Positions 1-13,599 of a stretch of 64,000 nt of DNA are shown here, piece by piece. A program made the translations under genes and the position numbers. The stretch is from Hymenolepis diminuta (Eukaryota; Platyhelminthes; Cestoda; Cyclophyllidea; Hymenolepididae). The stretch spans positions 4,620,171-4,684,170 of the forward strand of contig CAADRB010000005.1 in the NCBI GenBank assembly GCA_900708905.1, written 5' to 3'. The notes under the pieces are model-generated. The model saw only the letters and a list, made by a program, of their open reading frames with translations, was not told the DNA's origin and made no database searches. The stretch's first letter is position 1. Every line of letters begins with the position of its first letter.

Positions 1-3000
1 CATTATTTGATTAAGAGAAGAAAAGGTAGAATATTTATCGGTGTCCTATTTCATTAATGCGGTATAAGACACCTATTCTGATTAATTGTTACTTACTCTA
101 ATGGGTGATTCACTTTGAGGAAAGATTCCAACAGACACGTCTAATGATCACTGGAATAAAACTAAAATTTTATTTAGATTTTAGAGATAGAAAGAATAAT
201 CGAAATTGCACGTATGACTTCAAAAACGCCGCTTTCATTTCAGTCATCTTCTTTAATTAGTTGAAATGGAGTTGAATATCACTGGAAAGCCCGTCTTCTT
301 AAGTTAATAAAGCACATAGAGAAAGATTAAAACAGATCATGAACTTATCCCCTACGATTCGGTGAATCTTCATAATGATTCCACTTTCCGGACCAATTAA
401 ATTGAGGTAAACGTCTGTCAACTTAGTTAACCCGTATTGCGACAATACACAATGTAGCAAATCTTCCGTGATTAATGGGATCGGAGTGAATTGATCATGG
501 TTAATGAAACTACTTACAACATGTTCTACTCAGCGTCCTTTTTCGCCAGAACAATCAGACTATTCTGCTCTCTCAATTTTTTGTTATTTTCGTGGATTTT
601 TGTCTTTAAACATCGATAAAGACATGCATTTACACTAATTTTAGAATAAAAAGAAGAGGATAAAGCATAATATGGAAAGGTCGTAAATTAAGTAAGTAAA
701 TGCGATACCTTTTTAAATAATTTGTTTAAAATGTTGGAGCTCAAATTTGAAGATTAAATAAACACATATTTCCCAAGGCACTATTTTTAAACAAAGAGAA
801 TCTAAAGTTGACGGTGCGCGCGGTGAAAATCAAAGGGATATCAGAGCTGTCAGAGTAGGAGGACAGGTTTTATCAATGCCTCCTGTCAAAGTCACCTCGG
901 TCACTTTACTGGGTGGGGTTTTCAAACTGTTTTCATGAACGTACTAAATGAAATCGTCCCACCCCGTCTCAAAACGCGGATTGACGTGATGGACGCGTGA
1001 AATACTGAAATGTTATCTTCAAAATAGAATGTCATTGGAAAAGAAACCCATTAGGCATTTAAACAGTTGTAGTTGGGTAGAATAGACAGCAATTGACAGT
1101 TATGAATCTGATTGATCATCTCCAAACCCCTACATTTTGACATAAGAATTATTCTCTGTTCTGTTATTAAAAATGTAGTGAAAATAAAGACGGATATTCC
1201 AAGAAGCAATGTATCACTTTGTTATCAGTTACAGATATATAACCTCTGCTTATGTATCTACTTGATGGATTGTTTGCCGCTTCATCGTCTAAAACAGCAC
1301 ATTCTTTTGTAGATGCAAACGCATACAGAAATCAACGATAATATTTACGTAAATTAAGGGTCAAGATTTTCCAAATACACACCTTCAAAATATCCTGCCT
1401 TTGAAGGTGATATATCACATTTCCGACTAGTGTTTATCGGTGAAAATTTAAAGAAACCCGGTTAATTTGCTAGATATTCTAAAGGGTCAGTACTCAAAAA
1501 AAATTTTTCCATGGAAATGCCCGATTTGGATAAACTACTTTTGACCATTTAGACAGGGATAAAATTCCTCATTAACAGTTTTCCTTGAAACTAACTTGAG
1601 ATATAGTAGAAGTAAAATAAACAGACGTCTAGACAATATTAAGTGGCCCTAAATCATGACTGCATCTGATAAATGTGAAGTACGATCTTCGCAAATGCGG
1701 TGGATCAAAAATTCCCTATCTTAGGCAGATAATTTGGAGAACAAAATTTAACTGATCAGGTTGGCTTAACGAGATTCAAGGTAGCTCTCGAGGTAGGCCT
1801 CATAATTATTAAGAAATTCAAAATACGAACTGAATTTGATGTTGGTATCTGTTACATAAGCAAGTGGATGGTTTTATCAATTGTCGTGTTAATTTTAGAT
1901 GGTTTCTTGCAAGAAAATAAGAGACTCGGCTTGCAAAACAATCAGTCTACACTCTACCATTAAAGAAGAGACTAGTCAAATGGGAATAAAATAGAACTCT
2001 ACTGTGAATAGACTTCCGCCTCGGTTGTTTTGGATCTGAAAAATTGAGAGTTTGCTTAGATATCAAATTTATTCAAATCAAGACAAAGTAAGACCAGGTA
2101 CATTCAATCCTCAAAAAAATTCAGAAAACTAGAAGAAAATATCCGCTAGTTCTGTTTCATGAAATAATGAACCTTGAGGGGCCTGAATCGGAGTGAAGTG
2201 TGATTGCTGATTTGTATATTCATATCTGTGCATAAGATGATCCCAAATCGCCTATTATTGGTCTATATCTTTGCTATGCATGTCTCTCTATGTATATTCC
2301 AAATAACTATACTCCCACTAACAAACTTTAATCATTTACCTGATTTATAACATACACCAGTGGTTTTTGACTCAACTTTACTTTTTCAGCTTTGCCTTCT
2401 TCCATCTTGTTATTTTATGAAAATCGGAAGTCAGAGAGTCAATGGTTTAATTCCCCAGTTTCTAGGTTTTCGATTAAATCATGCTCCCTATTATAAGCGA
2501 CGTTCCTTAATCATATTACAATCTACATGACTCAGCAGTATCAAATACCGTAATCAAATTTATGGGGAGCAATTCTAAGCAATAGGAAGAAGAATACATG
2601 GACATTAATTTTAAACACTAAGTGACAGAGATTTCCATGTGAGGGCTTGAAAAAATACATCGCGTATGCTTGTAAGGTGTGCCAAACTCTCAAACATGGC
2701 TCATGTGAAGATCTGTTGAAGAGCCTGTGGCCCGATTTTCGACTTTCATCTTTGAAACTCTGGAAGCCAAGAACTGGGACTGTTGGACTTTGTGATAAAT
2801 ACCCCAGGACAAAAAACCATGAGAAATCCTAGAAGATTTGCATTTAAAACACGAACACCAAGGAAAATTTTGTATAGGTACAAGTTAACCTAACGATCAA
2901 TTCAAAACAGGACAATACTCTTAAAGCACATTAGGAATTTGATATTTTAGTTGTTTGTTCCTAATTTTTTTTCCCATTTCCGGACGGTTACAAAAAATGA

Positions 3001-5236
3001 ATGCCTATTGGTCACAATCAAATGACTTGAATGAAAAACATGCAGCTTAAGTGAATAATCAGATAAAGAAAGTGGGAATGAAGTGGACAGGTTTTCAGAG
3101 AGAGTCTATCTGTTATCAGAGCTAAAATGTTTCAGTCATCCAGGATAAGTATCAACAATATAGATCAATTTTGTCTTAAACAATGATTTGGAGAGATAGA
3201 AAACAAAGCTAGTGGAAGGAAAAACGGTTTTGGAAAAACTTAATCTCTCAAATCTCTTCGTTTCCATCGGTTTCTGAAATAGTCAAATAAGTGAATATTA
3301 GTTACTTAAATACTAAAATTGTTTGCAACCCTTTGATTACTCGTGTTCAGAATTCATAACTGTGGAAGCGGGATACTAGAATGAAAGTTCCAGATGCGGG
3401 CCAATGTGGCATATAATCCAGTTATGAAAACAAAAGACCAGTTACGCTTTAGTGCATCACTATTGGGGAAGGTTGGAGGGGAATCAGGTAAAAATTAAAC
3501 AGAAGGTATAGGAGTTACAAAGTAATTTACTGTGGATGGTCGGAAATGAACACAGGTTAAAACATACTCTAATATGCACGCGTATCTCCTTTCACCCTAT
3601 CACTTTTCCGCCTGTTGACATTTAAATATACTGCGGTCTTTTTTAATTAATAAACTATGTCCTCTCGCGGAAAGAGGTACATTTTGGTCTAATGAGATAT
3701 TAGAATTTTTATGCAGCAAATAGCCATAGCGATTAAAATTCCTAAAGAGGCGCATTGAAGTGGACGAGGTTCAAGACACTGAAATTTCCATTTCCTTATG
3801 ATACTTAATGGCCGAATCTGTAATATTAAGACCCACATTTTATTCCAAAATGGAGAGAACGGTGACCCCAGGTTTTGAAAATATATCGTCTTAAATTGCT
3901 TTAGCTTGATCTGACTGCTCTTGGCTAGAACAAGATGCAAATTAATCGACTCAAAGTGACCGACAACCTGCCATTAAGCTTTGAATATTGTAAACATAAA
4001 CTCACCAAAAAATCTGGGAGGCAGTTCATAAAATTTCAACATTAGCATAGTATAAAGTAAACGTAGACAACTTAATAATATCATAAATGAAACCATGCAG
4101 GTTTTTTGACACCCTGAATTCATTACCTGCTTCTTCTTGACCCTCACCTCCCCCTTCAATACTTTACTTAATTCGTTTGCGGTTCCCTTTATTCGGATAT
4201 TTTCCCATTATTACTACTTTTAAATGTTTTTTTATAATGTCATGAGCAATAAAAACAATTTTCTTCTGATTAAAGCATTAAAAGAATAATATCGAATTTA
4301 TTAGCTAGTAATGAAAGTGCTACGTTTGTAAAGTTTTAGAGTGACAGTTCAGACGCCAATGGAATGTGATCTGTTTTTGGCTTTATTTTGTATCTCTCTT
4401 CCTAAAACTCTAATTCATGTTAAAGATTAACTTAAGTTAGGTAAAACGAAACTAAGAGACAAAGTAAATTGAATGACAATAGTTTCTTGCTGAATTCAAA
4501 TCAGTAAGATTGAAAGTTCCTTCTTTCTTTGAATTCGTTAAGATGACATCACCTTTTATTTCTGTCGCTTGTGAGGGTCGTAACTTCAAATTAAAAAAGA
4601 GATTACGACCCCTTCCGCAATTAACAAGTAATAAAGGCAGAGTTCGAGGAGCTGAGACCTTGAATCAATAGACTTTAATTTAACCTCCCAACAAACCTTC
4701 TGAAGATCTTGGAATTAATGCCAGGAATCAAGTTGGGATCACGCGTTCCTTAATTTTATTAATTAAAAGTTCTGTTTAAGGAAACTATATGGAAATTTCA
4801 AACACTCTTTTCAAATTTCTCACCTGTCCAAAACAGCTTATTTTCATTTTTCACGAGTAGCGTAAATAATGTGAGGTGAGGGAAAAACTCCAATTAGAAA
4901 AGAGAGAAGGACAAAAAATTCACTTTGCTCTACGCATGTGGATATGAATATTTAAGGGGTGAGGAACAAGAAGGGAAAGAGAGGGAAGAATACGAAAAAG
5001 ACGCACTCTAAGCTGGAGAAGAGAAGAGATTTTTTAACTGGCATAAAGTGAAGCACCCAGAAACCCATTATAACTCCCCGTTAAGAGCGAACGAAATCCT
5101 ACTTCTTGGAGCCCTTTCCCTGGGCGATAGTTAATGGCCAAAAGATTAACTTGGGTGCTAATACTTGGTTCCTTTTTCTACCTGATCAATACATTAAAAA
5201 TGAAAAAAACGGGTGCAGACACAGTCCGCTATCGTT
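1..5236. other. no recognisable gene; probable 3' intron of the cadherin gene
   Basis: I found no convincing coding exon, RNA gene or transposon protein here. Because the cadherin exon at 5,373-8,051 ends in a splice donor reading leftwards, this stretch is probably intron of that gene. I looked on the minus strand for the cadherin signature (DxNDN) and for a membrane-spanning exon and saw neither, so the next exon is probably outside the window. The open frames present are short, AT-driven and mostly lack an ATG. The last part, about 4,957-5,030, is purine-rich on the plus strand. Confidence 0.5.
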
Positions 5237-5372
5237 TTTACCGACCCTCTCTAGATTGAAAAAAATATTGCGTGACATGGAGAAAAAGAGAATGAGGGAG
5301 AATAGAGGTAAAAATTCTTAAAGTGGAGGTTTTAAATTCACTTGGCATAACAAAACATACGTTGGCACTTAC

Positions 5373-8051
5373 CTCAGCTATTCTCTGTCCGACAGAAGCA
5401 TCGAGAGAAATGTTGATAACTCGTTCGTTTGGTTTTGGGAAATTCCAAACCGGAGAATTGTCGTTGATATCTTGGAGGCGGATAATCACTTGTGCAGATC
5501 CGGTTAGCGATGGTTGCCCATGATCTCTTGCTAGAACCTCCAAGACAATGAGTTCCTCTTTTTCACGATCTAAAGGTCTCCAGTCGTGCATCTTTCCATC
5601 ACTGGCTCCCTTTGAACCAAGGTAGAGTTCTCCATTGCGTGAGACAGTAAACCATCTTCCAGCTGAGGTAGAATTCGATGGCTGTTGCTGAAGCCAGTAG
5701 TAAAGACGACGGTTGACTTCATCTGCATCACAGTCATTTGCCTGAATTATTCCAATAAGTAGTGGTGGAGTCGCACATTCACTGATATTGAACTGATAGA
5801 CAAGCTTGTCAAACACTGGTTGACAGTCATTCACATCCGAGACAGTAATATGCACAGTTGTGAAGGCACTATTGTGTTTAATACTCGAATTCGCATCATC
5901 GCCTCCATCCGTAACACTAACAGTAAGATTGAAAGAAGTAACAACTTCTCGATCGAAAACTACTGCAGATCTGAGTTCACCAGACCTTGCGTCAAGGGTA
6001 AACCAGGAAGAAGTATCGACAGAACCAGCGGCGAAGGTCGCATTGGAAGGACTATACTTTGGAGTGTAGGTAACTTCCGGCTCACCGATGATAGAATACC
6101 GCAATCCAGCTTGCCCATTCAAACTATAAGGGTCATCTGCATCTGTGGCGGTAATTTGAGTAATGAGGGTCCCGACCGGTTGGCCCTCAGCAATTGTTCC
6201 AACAAGAGGTCCGACAAATTGGGGTACCAAGTCATTTTCATCTAAGACCACAAGTGTAAAGATGACGCTGATAGATCGAGAAAAAGAATTTCTGTAACCG
6301 ACCATGTTACTCTGGGTTAAGATATGATTTCCAAATCGATTAGCTTGATCCCAACACTCAATCCGGATTAGATACTTTGCCGACACCTCTCGATCAAGGG
6401 GCTTCTTAGCAAGACGTAGTTGAAATCTCGCTTTATGCGATCTGCTATCTAGGTTAAGAAGTTCAATTTCCATTAAATCGGTATTCAATTTACATCTGGG
6501 TGGTTTCTTTATCCGTTCAGTTGCTTCTTGCAGACTGATACCATTAGCTTGTAGGAATGCATCTCGAATTGGAGACGCGGTTTGTAGAAATCTGGCTTCA
6601 GCAGAGTCATCTCCGTCTGTTACAGTAAAAGTAGCAATTAATTGGTCTGGTGGTCCATTTTCTCCAACTTCGATAGTCAACTGTGACCCAGAGACACGAT
6701 GATGTGCGTCGAATAAATGATACCTAGAAGTAGCAGCCAAATGAGAATGAAGAGTGATGACTGGAGGATGGTCATTGATATTCAGTATTCCGATGGTTAT
6801 AACTGCTTCGTCAAAATACAATCCATCGTTTACAGTGACAGAAAGTGTATAGGAAGTCACCTTCTCGAAATCAAGTTCTCCTTGAACTCTTATCTCTCCG
6901 GTCCGTTTATCAACAACAAATAGACTTGCAATTTGTGAGGTGACAGAGGAACCCAGAGCGTATTCCAACTTGTCAATATCAGATTCATCTTGATCACTTG
7001 CTCTTAGTCGATAGATTACACTTCCAATAGGACTGTGCTCAAGAACCCATACAAAATCTTCGTGCTTCTCAAACTTTGGCGGATGATTGTTTACATCCTC
7101 AACAGTTATATTTAGCATCAGATAACCAGTCTGTGGCTTAATGGCCCCTCCATCCACAGCAAAAATTTTCACTTGGTGGGTTTTCTGTTCATCTCGATCA
7201 AGTTCCTTATTTAACACTAGCCAAAGTTTGCCTTGAGCAGTTCTAGGTTCAAGGAAGTTCGATACAGCTCTTGACTTTCCAGTCCATTCAAGAGAGAACA
7301 GACCACCAACATCGGATTCAATTCCATAGTTCACTGTTGTATTTTCAGGATATGCATCAGGATCTAGAGCTTGCGGCAATTCAATTTTTGTTCCAATTTT
7401 AGCATTCTCTCGAATAGGAAGATTAAGTACTGGAATACCTGAATTGTACTGACTGGAATCGGAAGACTGCCGATTCATTTGATTTTGAGTCCCTTGAAGT
7501 TTCCAAGCTGGAGCATGGTCGTTAATATCCAATACTCGAATTGATAGGGATAGAAGACGCTGCTGTTTACCACTATCGAAGATACTAACAAAGTCTACCA
7601 TTAGGATTAATGAAATAGCACAATCATCCGGTTGGATTTCACCGGAAGATGTAGGAATGGGTTCAAAAGACTTTCCAGATTGTTGAAATCGTGGACAGCA
7701 GATACCTTCAGTGGGACACAGCATCTCTCTATCAATTCGTTTTTTGAGACAGAGGAAGGATGCATTAAGAGCTTCATTAAGACAAATCCGAAAGTATTGG
7801 TTAGGTTCGAGAAGGGTTATCTGAATGGGCCTAAGGTCTGCCCATTGAATGCCAGCACGTTCAAGAGCCTGACGAGCTACAAAGTTCAAGTTCTCACTGA
7901 AGGAATCCACACTCTGTTCTTCGACTACAGATAGCTCTGCATAGAGAGTTTCAAGGGAGGACCGTTTGTGAAATCGGTTTCCATCAATAGATGAAGCGAG
8001 CAGTAGCAATAAGACAAAGAGCAAGTAGTGGTTGATGAAGAAGTTCTCCAT
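5373..8051 (-). CDS. protocadherin-like adhesion receptor, large first coding exon (partial gene)
   Basis: This exon encodes 893 residues of a calcium-dependent cell-adhesion receptor ectodomain. I chose the ATG at 8,049-8,051 because it opens a clear signal peptide (hydrophobic run LLFVLLLLLASSIDG, about residues 10-24); the frame stays open further upstream but has only a TTG there. Cadherin linkers are visible: DINDHAP (175-181), DVNNHPP (319-325), NINDHPP (424-430), DENDLVP (604-610), DVNDCQP (739-745) and DINDNSP (861-867). ELDRDE (283-288), PLDRE (551-555 and 826-830) and ATDADD (635-640) are also present. This gives about six EC repeats, the first degenerate and Cys-containing, the fourth enlarged by an insertion (about 488-540), and the start of a seventh. 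The exon ends at a phase-0 donor (GAG|GTAAGT, GT at 5,371-5,372). The transmembrane and cytoplasmic parts must lie in other exons. A giant ectodomain exon is typical of protocadherins. The family is certain; orthology to a named protocadherin is not. Confidence 0.93.
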
Positions 8052-8095
8052 AATTGCATTGATTTTTTTCAGTGAGAGGATCTTAGGGCATCCTG
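8052..8095 (-). promoter_or_regulatory. possible 3' splice acceptor in the 5' leader of the cadherin gene
   Basis: Reading leftwards, a pyrimidine-rich stretch ends in CCACAG|G with the AG at 8,093-8,094, about 41 bp before the chosen ATG. It could be the acceptor of a 5'-UTR intron or, if this is a flatworm, of a spliced-leader trans-splice. The in-frame region further upstream would then not be translated, which supports the start at 8,051. Only the site itself is seen; its use is inferred. Confidence 0.3.
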
Positions 8096-8178
8096 TGGTC
8101 AAGGCAGAACAGGTGAGGTTACAGTTAAAACATGAACCTCTTTCACGAGTTATACCGGTAAGTAGATAGAGCATTCTG

Positions 8179-8232
8179 ATTGGATAATCCAATTGGCCAA
8201 TGCGATAACGGGCCAATCAAATTTTCTCCAAT
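8179..8232. promoter_or_regulatory. cluster of five CCAAT boxes upstream of the cadherin ATG
   Basis: Five CCAAT/ATTGG pentamers lie within 54 bp: ATTGG at 8,179, and CCAAT at 8,189, 8,197, 8,213 and 8,228. The first two form an inverted repeat, ATTGGAT-A-ATCCAAT. The cluster is 130-180 bp upstream of the cadherin start codon. CCAAT is the binding sequence of NF-Y, which often marks proximal promoters in animals, so this is probably the cadherin proximal promoter. No TATA box was recognised beside it. The role is inferred from motif density and position. Confidence 0.45.
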
Positions 8233-11200
8233 TGATGACAGACACATGACGTATTCGCACAAGTGTTTTAGCACGCTGTCTCTCCTTAAACTCATAATGA
8301 AAGGGACACTCTTCTTTCCCGACGAACGGAAATTGGTTCTATAAGAGAAAAAAATCAGGGCGTAGAACCAATTGAAAAACAAATTCTGCTAATTGTTTTG
8401 CCTTTACTTGTCCATTTCTTCTCTTCATGTGTGGGATATATAGAAAATATTAAAATTCTTATATAAGAAATAAGATTAAAGGGAGTAAATTTAGCTGCAA
8501 GACAATTTTAAGTGACTTTACTAATTAGTGTCGTATCAAAGGAAACACCAATATGCTGCTGTAGACAGTGTATATCACCCCGATCCGATTCATTAATCAT
8601 TTATTCTTTGCCAGATTGTTAAATGTCGGAAAATTGCTCCTCTATGGGTGAAATGTTTAGTATAATATGATGTTTATCCTAAATTAGTATACTGATAAAC
8701 ATCTAATAAATTCCAGAATATAGACAAATGAACCACTCCAAAATTATAGAATAGTGAAACCCTTAAAGAAAGATTTCATAAACCGAACATTTACAAGATT
8801 TAATGCATATTCGCTTGTAAAAGATTGCCGTTACTTATTATTTTGAATGACTCTCAATTGGCAATATTCTGGAACATCTTCAATGAAAAACTCGCAATTC
8901 TCTATAATTCATCTGGCAAGTTTTAATCAACACCTATTGTCATTCTGTTATCTGATTGCTTAGTATTGCACTTAAGTGTGCCGAACCTGCAACCTTTGAC
9001 ATATTTGAGTATTTTCACTGAATGGTTTCAGATATTTATAACAATTACTTTTCGGAAAAAGATTTATCTGATGCAGAATAATAGTTTTAAAAACGCATTA
9101 AAGAAGTTCATTTGTAATGACATGTAACCAGACAACTCTAGTTATATTTGCTTCGATGATCAAAATGATAGATTCAAGTTTCCAGTATAGGGAAAATTTT
9201 TACACATCTTGAATGGTCTGGGTCCAATTTTCTCACTGCTTAGAAACAGCATCATAAGTGCCATCCAGGAAGCTAACAAAATGTAGAGAAGAAATTATAT
9301 GCTTGTTAGTAAGAGTGGAATTAGTTATTAAATCGGCTTTGTTAGAAATATTACTCTTATTTGAATAAGTATAACGGGGAAATTCATGTATATCTTTCAA
9401 GTCGGTCAAAATCGCTTTGTTCCATCTAAGAGGAGTTAGGTCCAAAATAAGGACACTTTAGAGGAAGTTGAAACGAACATTACCTTCCTAGTATCTCAAA
9501 TTTCGATTTGTGTGATCAGAACAAGGATCAAGTAAAATCAAAGTAGAATATATATGTGTGTCCTTAAATAGTGTCTTCCAAGTATATAGGTTTGAGCTCT
9601 GGTAAAAATCGAAGAGTAGCAGGTCCACTGCTGGCAATGTCGCATCACCCGATTTTTTAAAGTTGATCGATACCGGTTACCATCTCTTCCTACTATCAGA
9701 TGAAAGTGAACGGGTTTGGGAATGAAATATTATAAATATATAAACGAAGAGAAATCAAATTCTGGTGCGATCGTCACTAGATCGCACAGATGAACCTTAG
9801 CAAAGTAGAATGCTCCCAATCGTCTGAAGCCATGGTGACCTTTGTGACGCCAATTGCAACCGAGACCGCAAAAATTTCGGTTTAGTGGTTAAAATTTTTG
9901 AATTTTATCTTCTTTCGCCAGTAAATGTTATACTGAAAGCTATATATTCCCTGTCAATGTCATATCATCGATGCCACCTTTTGATGAAGTATATCAAATA
10001 CGACTTAATAAATTATTAACTGTGAAATGAATATTTTCGAAATTTTTCGATTTGCAACTCAGTTGATCGAACGATTTAAAACACATCTTAAAAAGAATTA
10101 GAGAACTTATTCTCAAAATAGCCTACTTTCGATAACATTGAAATATATATTTTGAACATATATTCAATAGATCTGACGGAATCGATTTCAACAGATAAGT
10201 CGTATCTTATCTGACGGCATTTTTGAGTGTTGGAAATGGTTGCAGTTTAAGCCAAGTGGGCTGGTTGTTCAGAGGTCGAGAATATATATTTTGTAAAGTA
10301 TCTAGCTGGGGACAGAAAAGGAAAATTTTGTTCTCTGAAACGTGATACTGAGGTTCCAACCTATAATTCCACAAGTCGATATCAATTAATATACTGAAGA
10401 AGTTGGAAATTTTAATGAAAGATATCAACGTAATGTTCTTTTTATGTTTGCCCATTTTTCGATCAACCCGACCATATAAAACTCATTACCCTATCAAATA
10501 CTTTATTTTGCACATATTGCCACCATATATGGACTGAAATCGATAGCTCACATGGGATTGAAATTAATACTCTGCTTCATCTAATCGATAAAACAGTCGG
10601 ATAGAATGAATTTCCTAAAAATCGGCTACCTCTGTGAACACAGACCTATTTTATGAATATAAGAGAACAGTTTATGGTACTTTCACACCCTGACTCACAG
10701 GCCTGCTCAGTCTCCATATTTGCAGCGCACCCTCTGACTCATACCCTTTACATAACTGCCAATGTACAAAGAACGCAAAAACGGTCAACTGCATTATCGT
10801 ACCTTATTTCGACTGTTCTTTACAATCCGGTTTGTCCTCCCTCATTATTCACGCCTTTCCCTTTCCTCCCAATCCTCCTTCTATTCTTCTTCCGATCTCC
10901 TCTCATTCATTCCCAACTGTCCAATAAACTCATGGTCCTACTTAACTATTGATTTTTCCCACTTTGGAAAGATTGCCTGATAGTCAAAGGAGGACCATTA
11001 GTTCTGTGAGAGAAGATCGACCTTTACTTGGTCTGGTTCCTAACTCAGCTTTTTCGAAAATAGAGCTACTTAAAGCGCTTCAGTGTAATCTTTTCTATTT
11101 AGATAATAATCCAATCAGAAAGCCCAAAGACGATCAAGAAATTCTCAAATGATTGTAATTTTGAGGCAAAAATCAATAATTCTCAGGATCTTTAAGAGCT

Positions 11201-12790
11201 GAAACCCCCCAGTATTAAAAGTCTCTACTAGGCTATCACGTTCTGGAAAATAACAATGGCAATGATGAATCTAGCTTCTTTAAGGCATCTATTTTAAATC
11301 GAAAATTCGTTCCTATTCATGGACAGCAAGTTGATTTTAGCATAAATTTCCATTCATAGAATGCGCTAGTTGTTGGAGAAGTTTAGCTACTTCAATTGAT
11401 AGATTAACGAAGTTCTTACCACACTGGAGAATGTAAATTTTCGACCGGCAATAGAATTTGAAATTGGCCGGAACTACTGTAGATTTGCGTTTGTTTAATT
11501 CATTTAAACAAAAGATTTGAACTTGGTTTGCATAGCTTTCAATATTAGGAAGGGAGAGAGAAACGAAGATTTCAGTTTTGAAACAAATATTTCAACATGG
11601 CTCTAGCTGTGATTGTAGTCCCAATCAATGAAACTTCATTCATTTGGGTTTGGGAGTGTTTAGTTGGAGCTTATCTGTTAAGACAAGTGGGAGAAATATA
11701 AAGCGGTAGATTTAGACATAATATCACTTTCTCATTCCGTTCAAATTTGTCAAATTGCAGATGGAAGCATGCTCCCAACTTGCTATGTTTGAAAGACTGG
11801 ACAGTGGTGCTCCATCTCGTCGAGAGTTGATAATTCTGTTATTATTTAGGGTGATATGAAAAATGAATTATTATCGGCGTCTAGTCCGATAAAAGTTTTG
11901 AGAATATTTATGAAACCATATCTTTCCACATTTGTGGGAAAGTATATTAAGTGATTAATTTGAATAACCTCAGAAGTTTCCACAGGTAGAAATGCGTTTC
12001 AAATATCAGTACTCTAATACTGTATACGGCTATAAACAATCACGCACAATGAAGAGGAAAGAATTTACGTTGAGAAAGAGTTCCGTTATAAATGTTTATA
12101 TTAACTATTCTAGAAAAAGTAGGTGAATGACATTTACCCCGTAATTATAGAGTAAAATTTCCTCCTCTTCCCGATTCAATTCATTATTGGAAGACGTATC
12201 AATCCTTGATATGCAATCAAAAGCGTAACACTTCATAAAGTTCTTTAATTAGTTACTTTCACGCTGCTTTTTTTTGTTTAAAAAAGCATAAAATACTTGA
12301 ATAATTAAACTGCAAGTGTTCCGCTCTATTTCAAAAAAATTCTATTCTAGAGTAAACTCCCAGTGCATAATTATTCATTTAACATTTAATAATTTTGTGT
12401 GGGATTTCAATATCACCCACTTAGAGTGGATGGGAAAAAGAGCATTTGGGGCTAAAATGCCTGGAGGCAGAGCTGCAAATTCAACCCCGAGTTTTGGCTG
12501 TAACTGCTGGAATGGATGCGCTTTTTTCAATGCCGCAAACATTTTGTAATAGCATCGCGTAAATTTGGGGAGCATTTTTTCCCAAATAGGCATATTTCAA
12601 AGTCTTGCAAAAATCAGTCGATTTCTATGCAATCAACGAAAACTGCCAATTGAGCTGGCAAATCAAAGAGATACATTATTTTTTAAAAATAGCCTATATT
12701 GAACATGGAATTTAAATGACAAGTACACAGTGTATCTTAAATCTGCCTTGGTATTAAAGCACATTTTTCGTTTAGTGCCTGCCCTGATGA
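8233..12790. other. intergenic, no recognisable gene
   Basis: No coding exon could be supported here. A pyrimidine-rich patch at about 10,840-10,910 produces two overlapping open frames that look like composition artefacts. At 12,375-12,549 both strands are open for over 55 codons in a locally GC-richer patch; this may be a diverged transposon or exon relic, but I cannot name it. Confidence 0.45.
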
Positions 12791-12796
12791 TCAAAT

Positions 12797-12965
12797 GGCC
12801 AATGTACGTGTCGGCCATGTCAGAGATCACAAAGTTAACTCCCATCAGTGCAGATCCAGTGGTATGAGTGGCCAAGAGCCCTGGTTAACTCTGGTCAGCA
12901 GGAGGGATGGTGGAATGAGATTTTACTCTCTAACCAAGTCGGGTGTTGTGATGGGCTTCGGCCTC
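12797..12965 (+). repeat. interspersed repeat R1, copy 1
   Basis: This is one of at least nine copies of a ~190-bp repeat that I call R1. It carries the block order seen in other copies: a 'gtcagag-atcaca' start, then 'cagtgcagatccagtggtatg', 'ccctggttaactc', 'ggtggaatgag', and a distal 'gtgttgtga'. It has no open reading frame of note and is GC-richer than its surroundings. It resembles a SINE or the 3' tail of a non-LTR element, but the class is unknown. Confidence 0.6.
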
Positions 12966-13599
12966 TAATATAACGTGAGTGCGGAACTCCCTTATCTATC
13001 TGTTATTTCATTTTCTCTCCAGTTTTCGACTGAACTGTATTCTACAAAATATTGATAAAGATGCTATTGCTCGATCTATGAATAGACTTGAATCCCCTGT
13101 TCCGACGTGGGTTTTCCAACCCATCTGATAAGCCGTTTGAAGATTTACTTTAATACTTATAAATATACAAATTTTCACTACCTTTTCAAACTATATTACC
13201 ACTTTAAAAATAAATGCAGGTATGCTTCATCGGTACCGCGTTATTTGAGTAGCTAGGCTTCACCTATAATCAGTCGCACTAAATGAAATCCTAGTTTTCA
13301 TATATTTACCCGAAGCTATTATTTGAACAACAGAACTGTCTATTTCTACAGCTACCAAAATTATTGAGGAATGAAACCATATTGAGAAAGAAGAGAAACT
13401 TGAGAAGAGGTAAAGCTTCTATATTTGAGATAAAAACATTCACCTGAGAAATCAGTTTGCGTTCTCACAAAGACTATGAACAAAAGGTTGTCAACCACAA
13501 AACTCCGGCCTACTATCGTCAACTACAGCGTAAAGGCCAATAGTGCAGCGGTCAATAAATCAATGTGCTTCGGTAAACATTCAGCATTGTGGGAGACAA

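Noticed and set aside
3385..3420. A short match to the tubulin N-terminus (AGQCG).
   Set aside because: It is only about five residues, followed at once by a stop and by no further tubulin similarity.
5238..5372. 44 further codons after the cadherin exon.
   Set aside because: They follow a strong GTAAGT donor, lose the cadherin pattern and become random, so they are intron read-through.
5820..6245. Long plus-strand open frames inside the cadherin exon, up to 141 codons.
   Set aside because: They are antisense shadows of the coding strand with no independent support.
8052..8216. An N-terminal extension of the cadherin frame up to 8,216.
   Set aside because: It starts at TTG, contains a possible splice acceptor, and would bury the signal peptide internally.
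10653..10952. Two overlapping 70-100 codon plus-strand frames.
   Set aside because: They coincide with a pyrimidine-rich run, which lacks stops by composition. There is no domain or splice signal.
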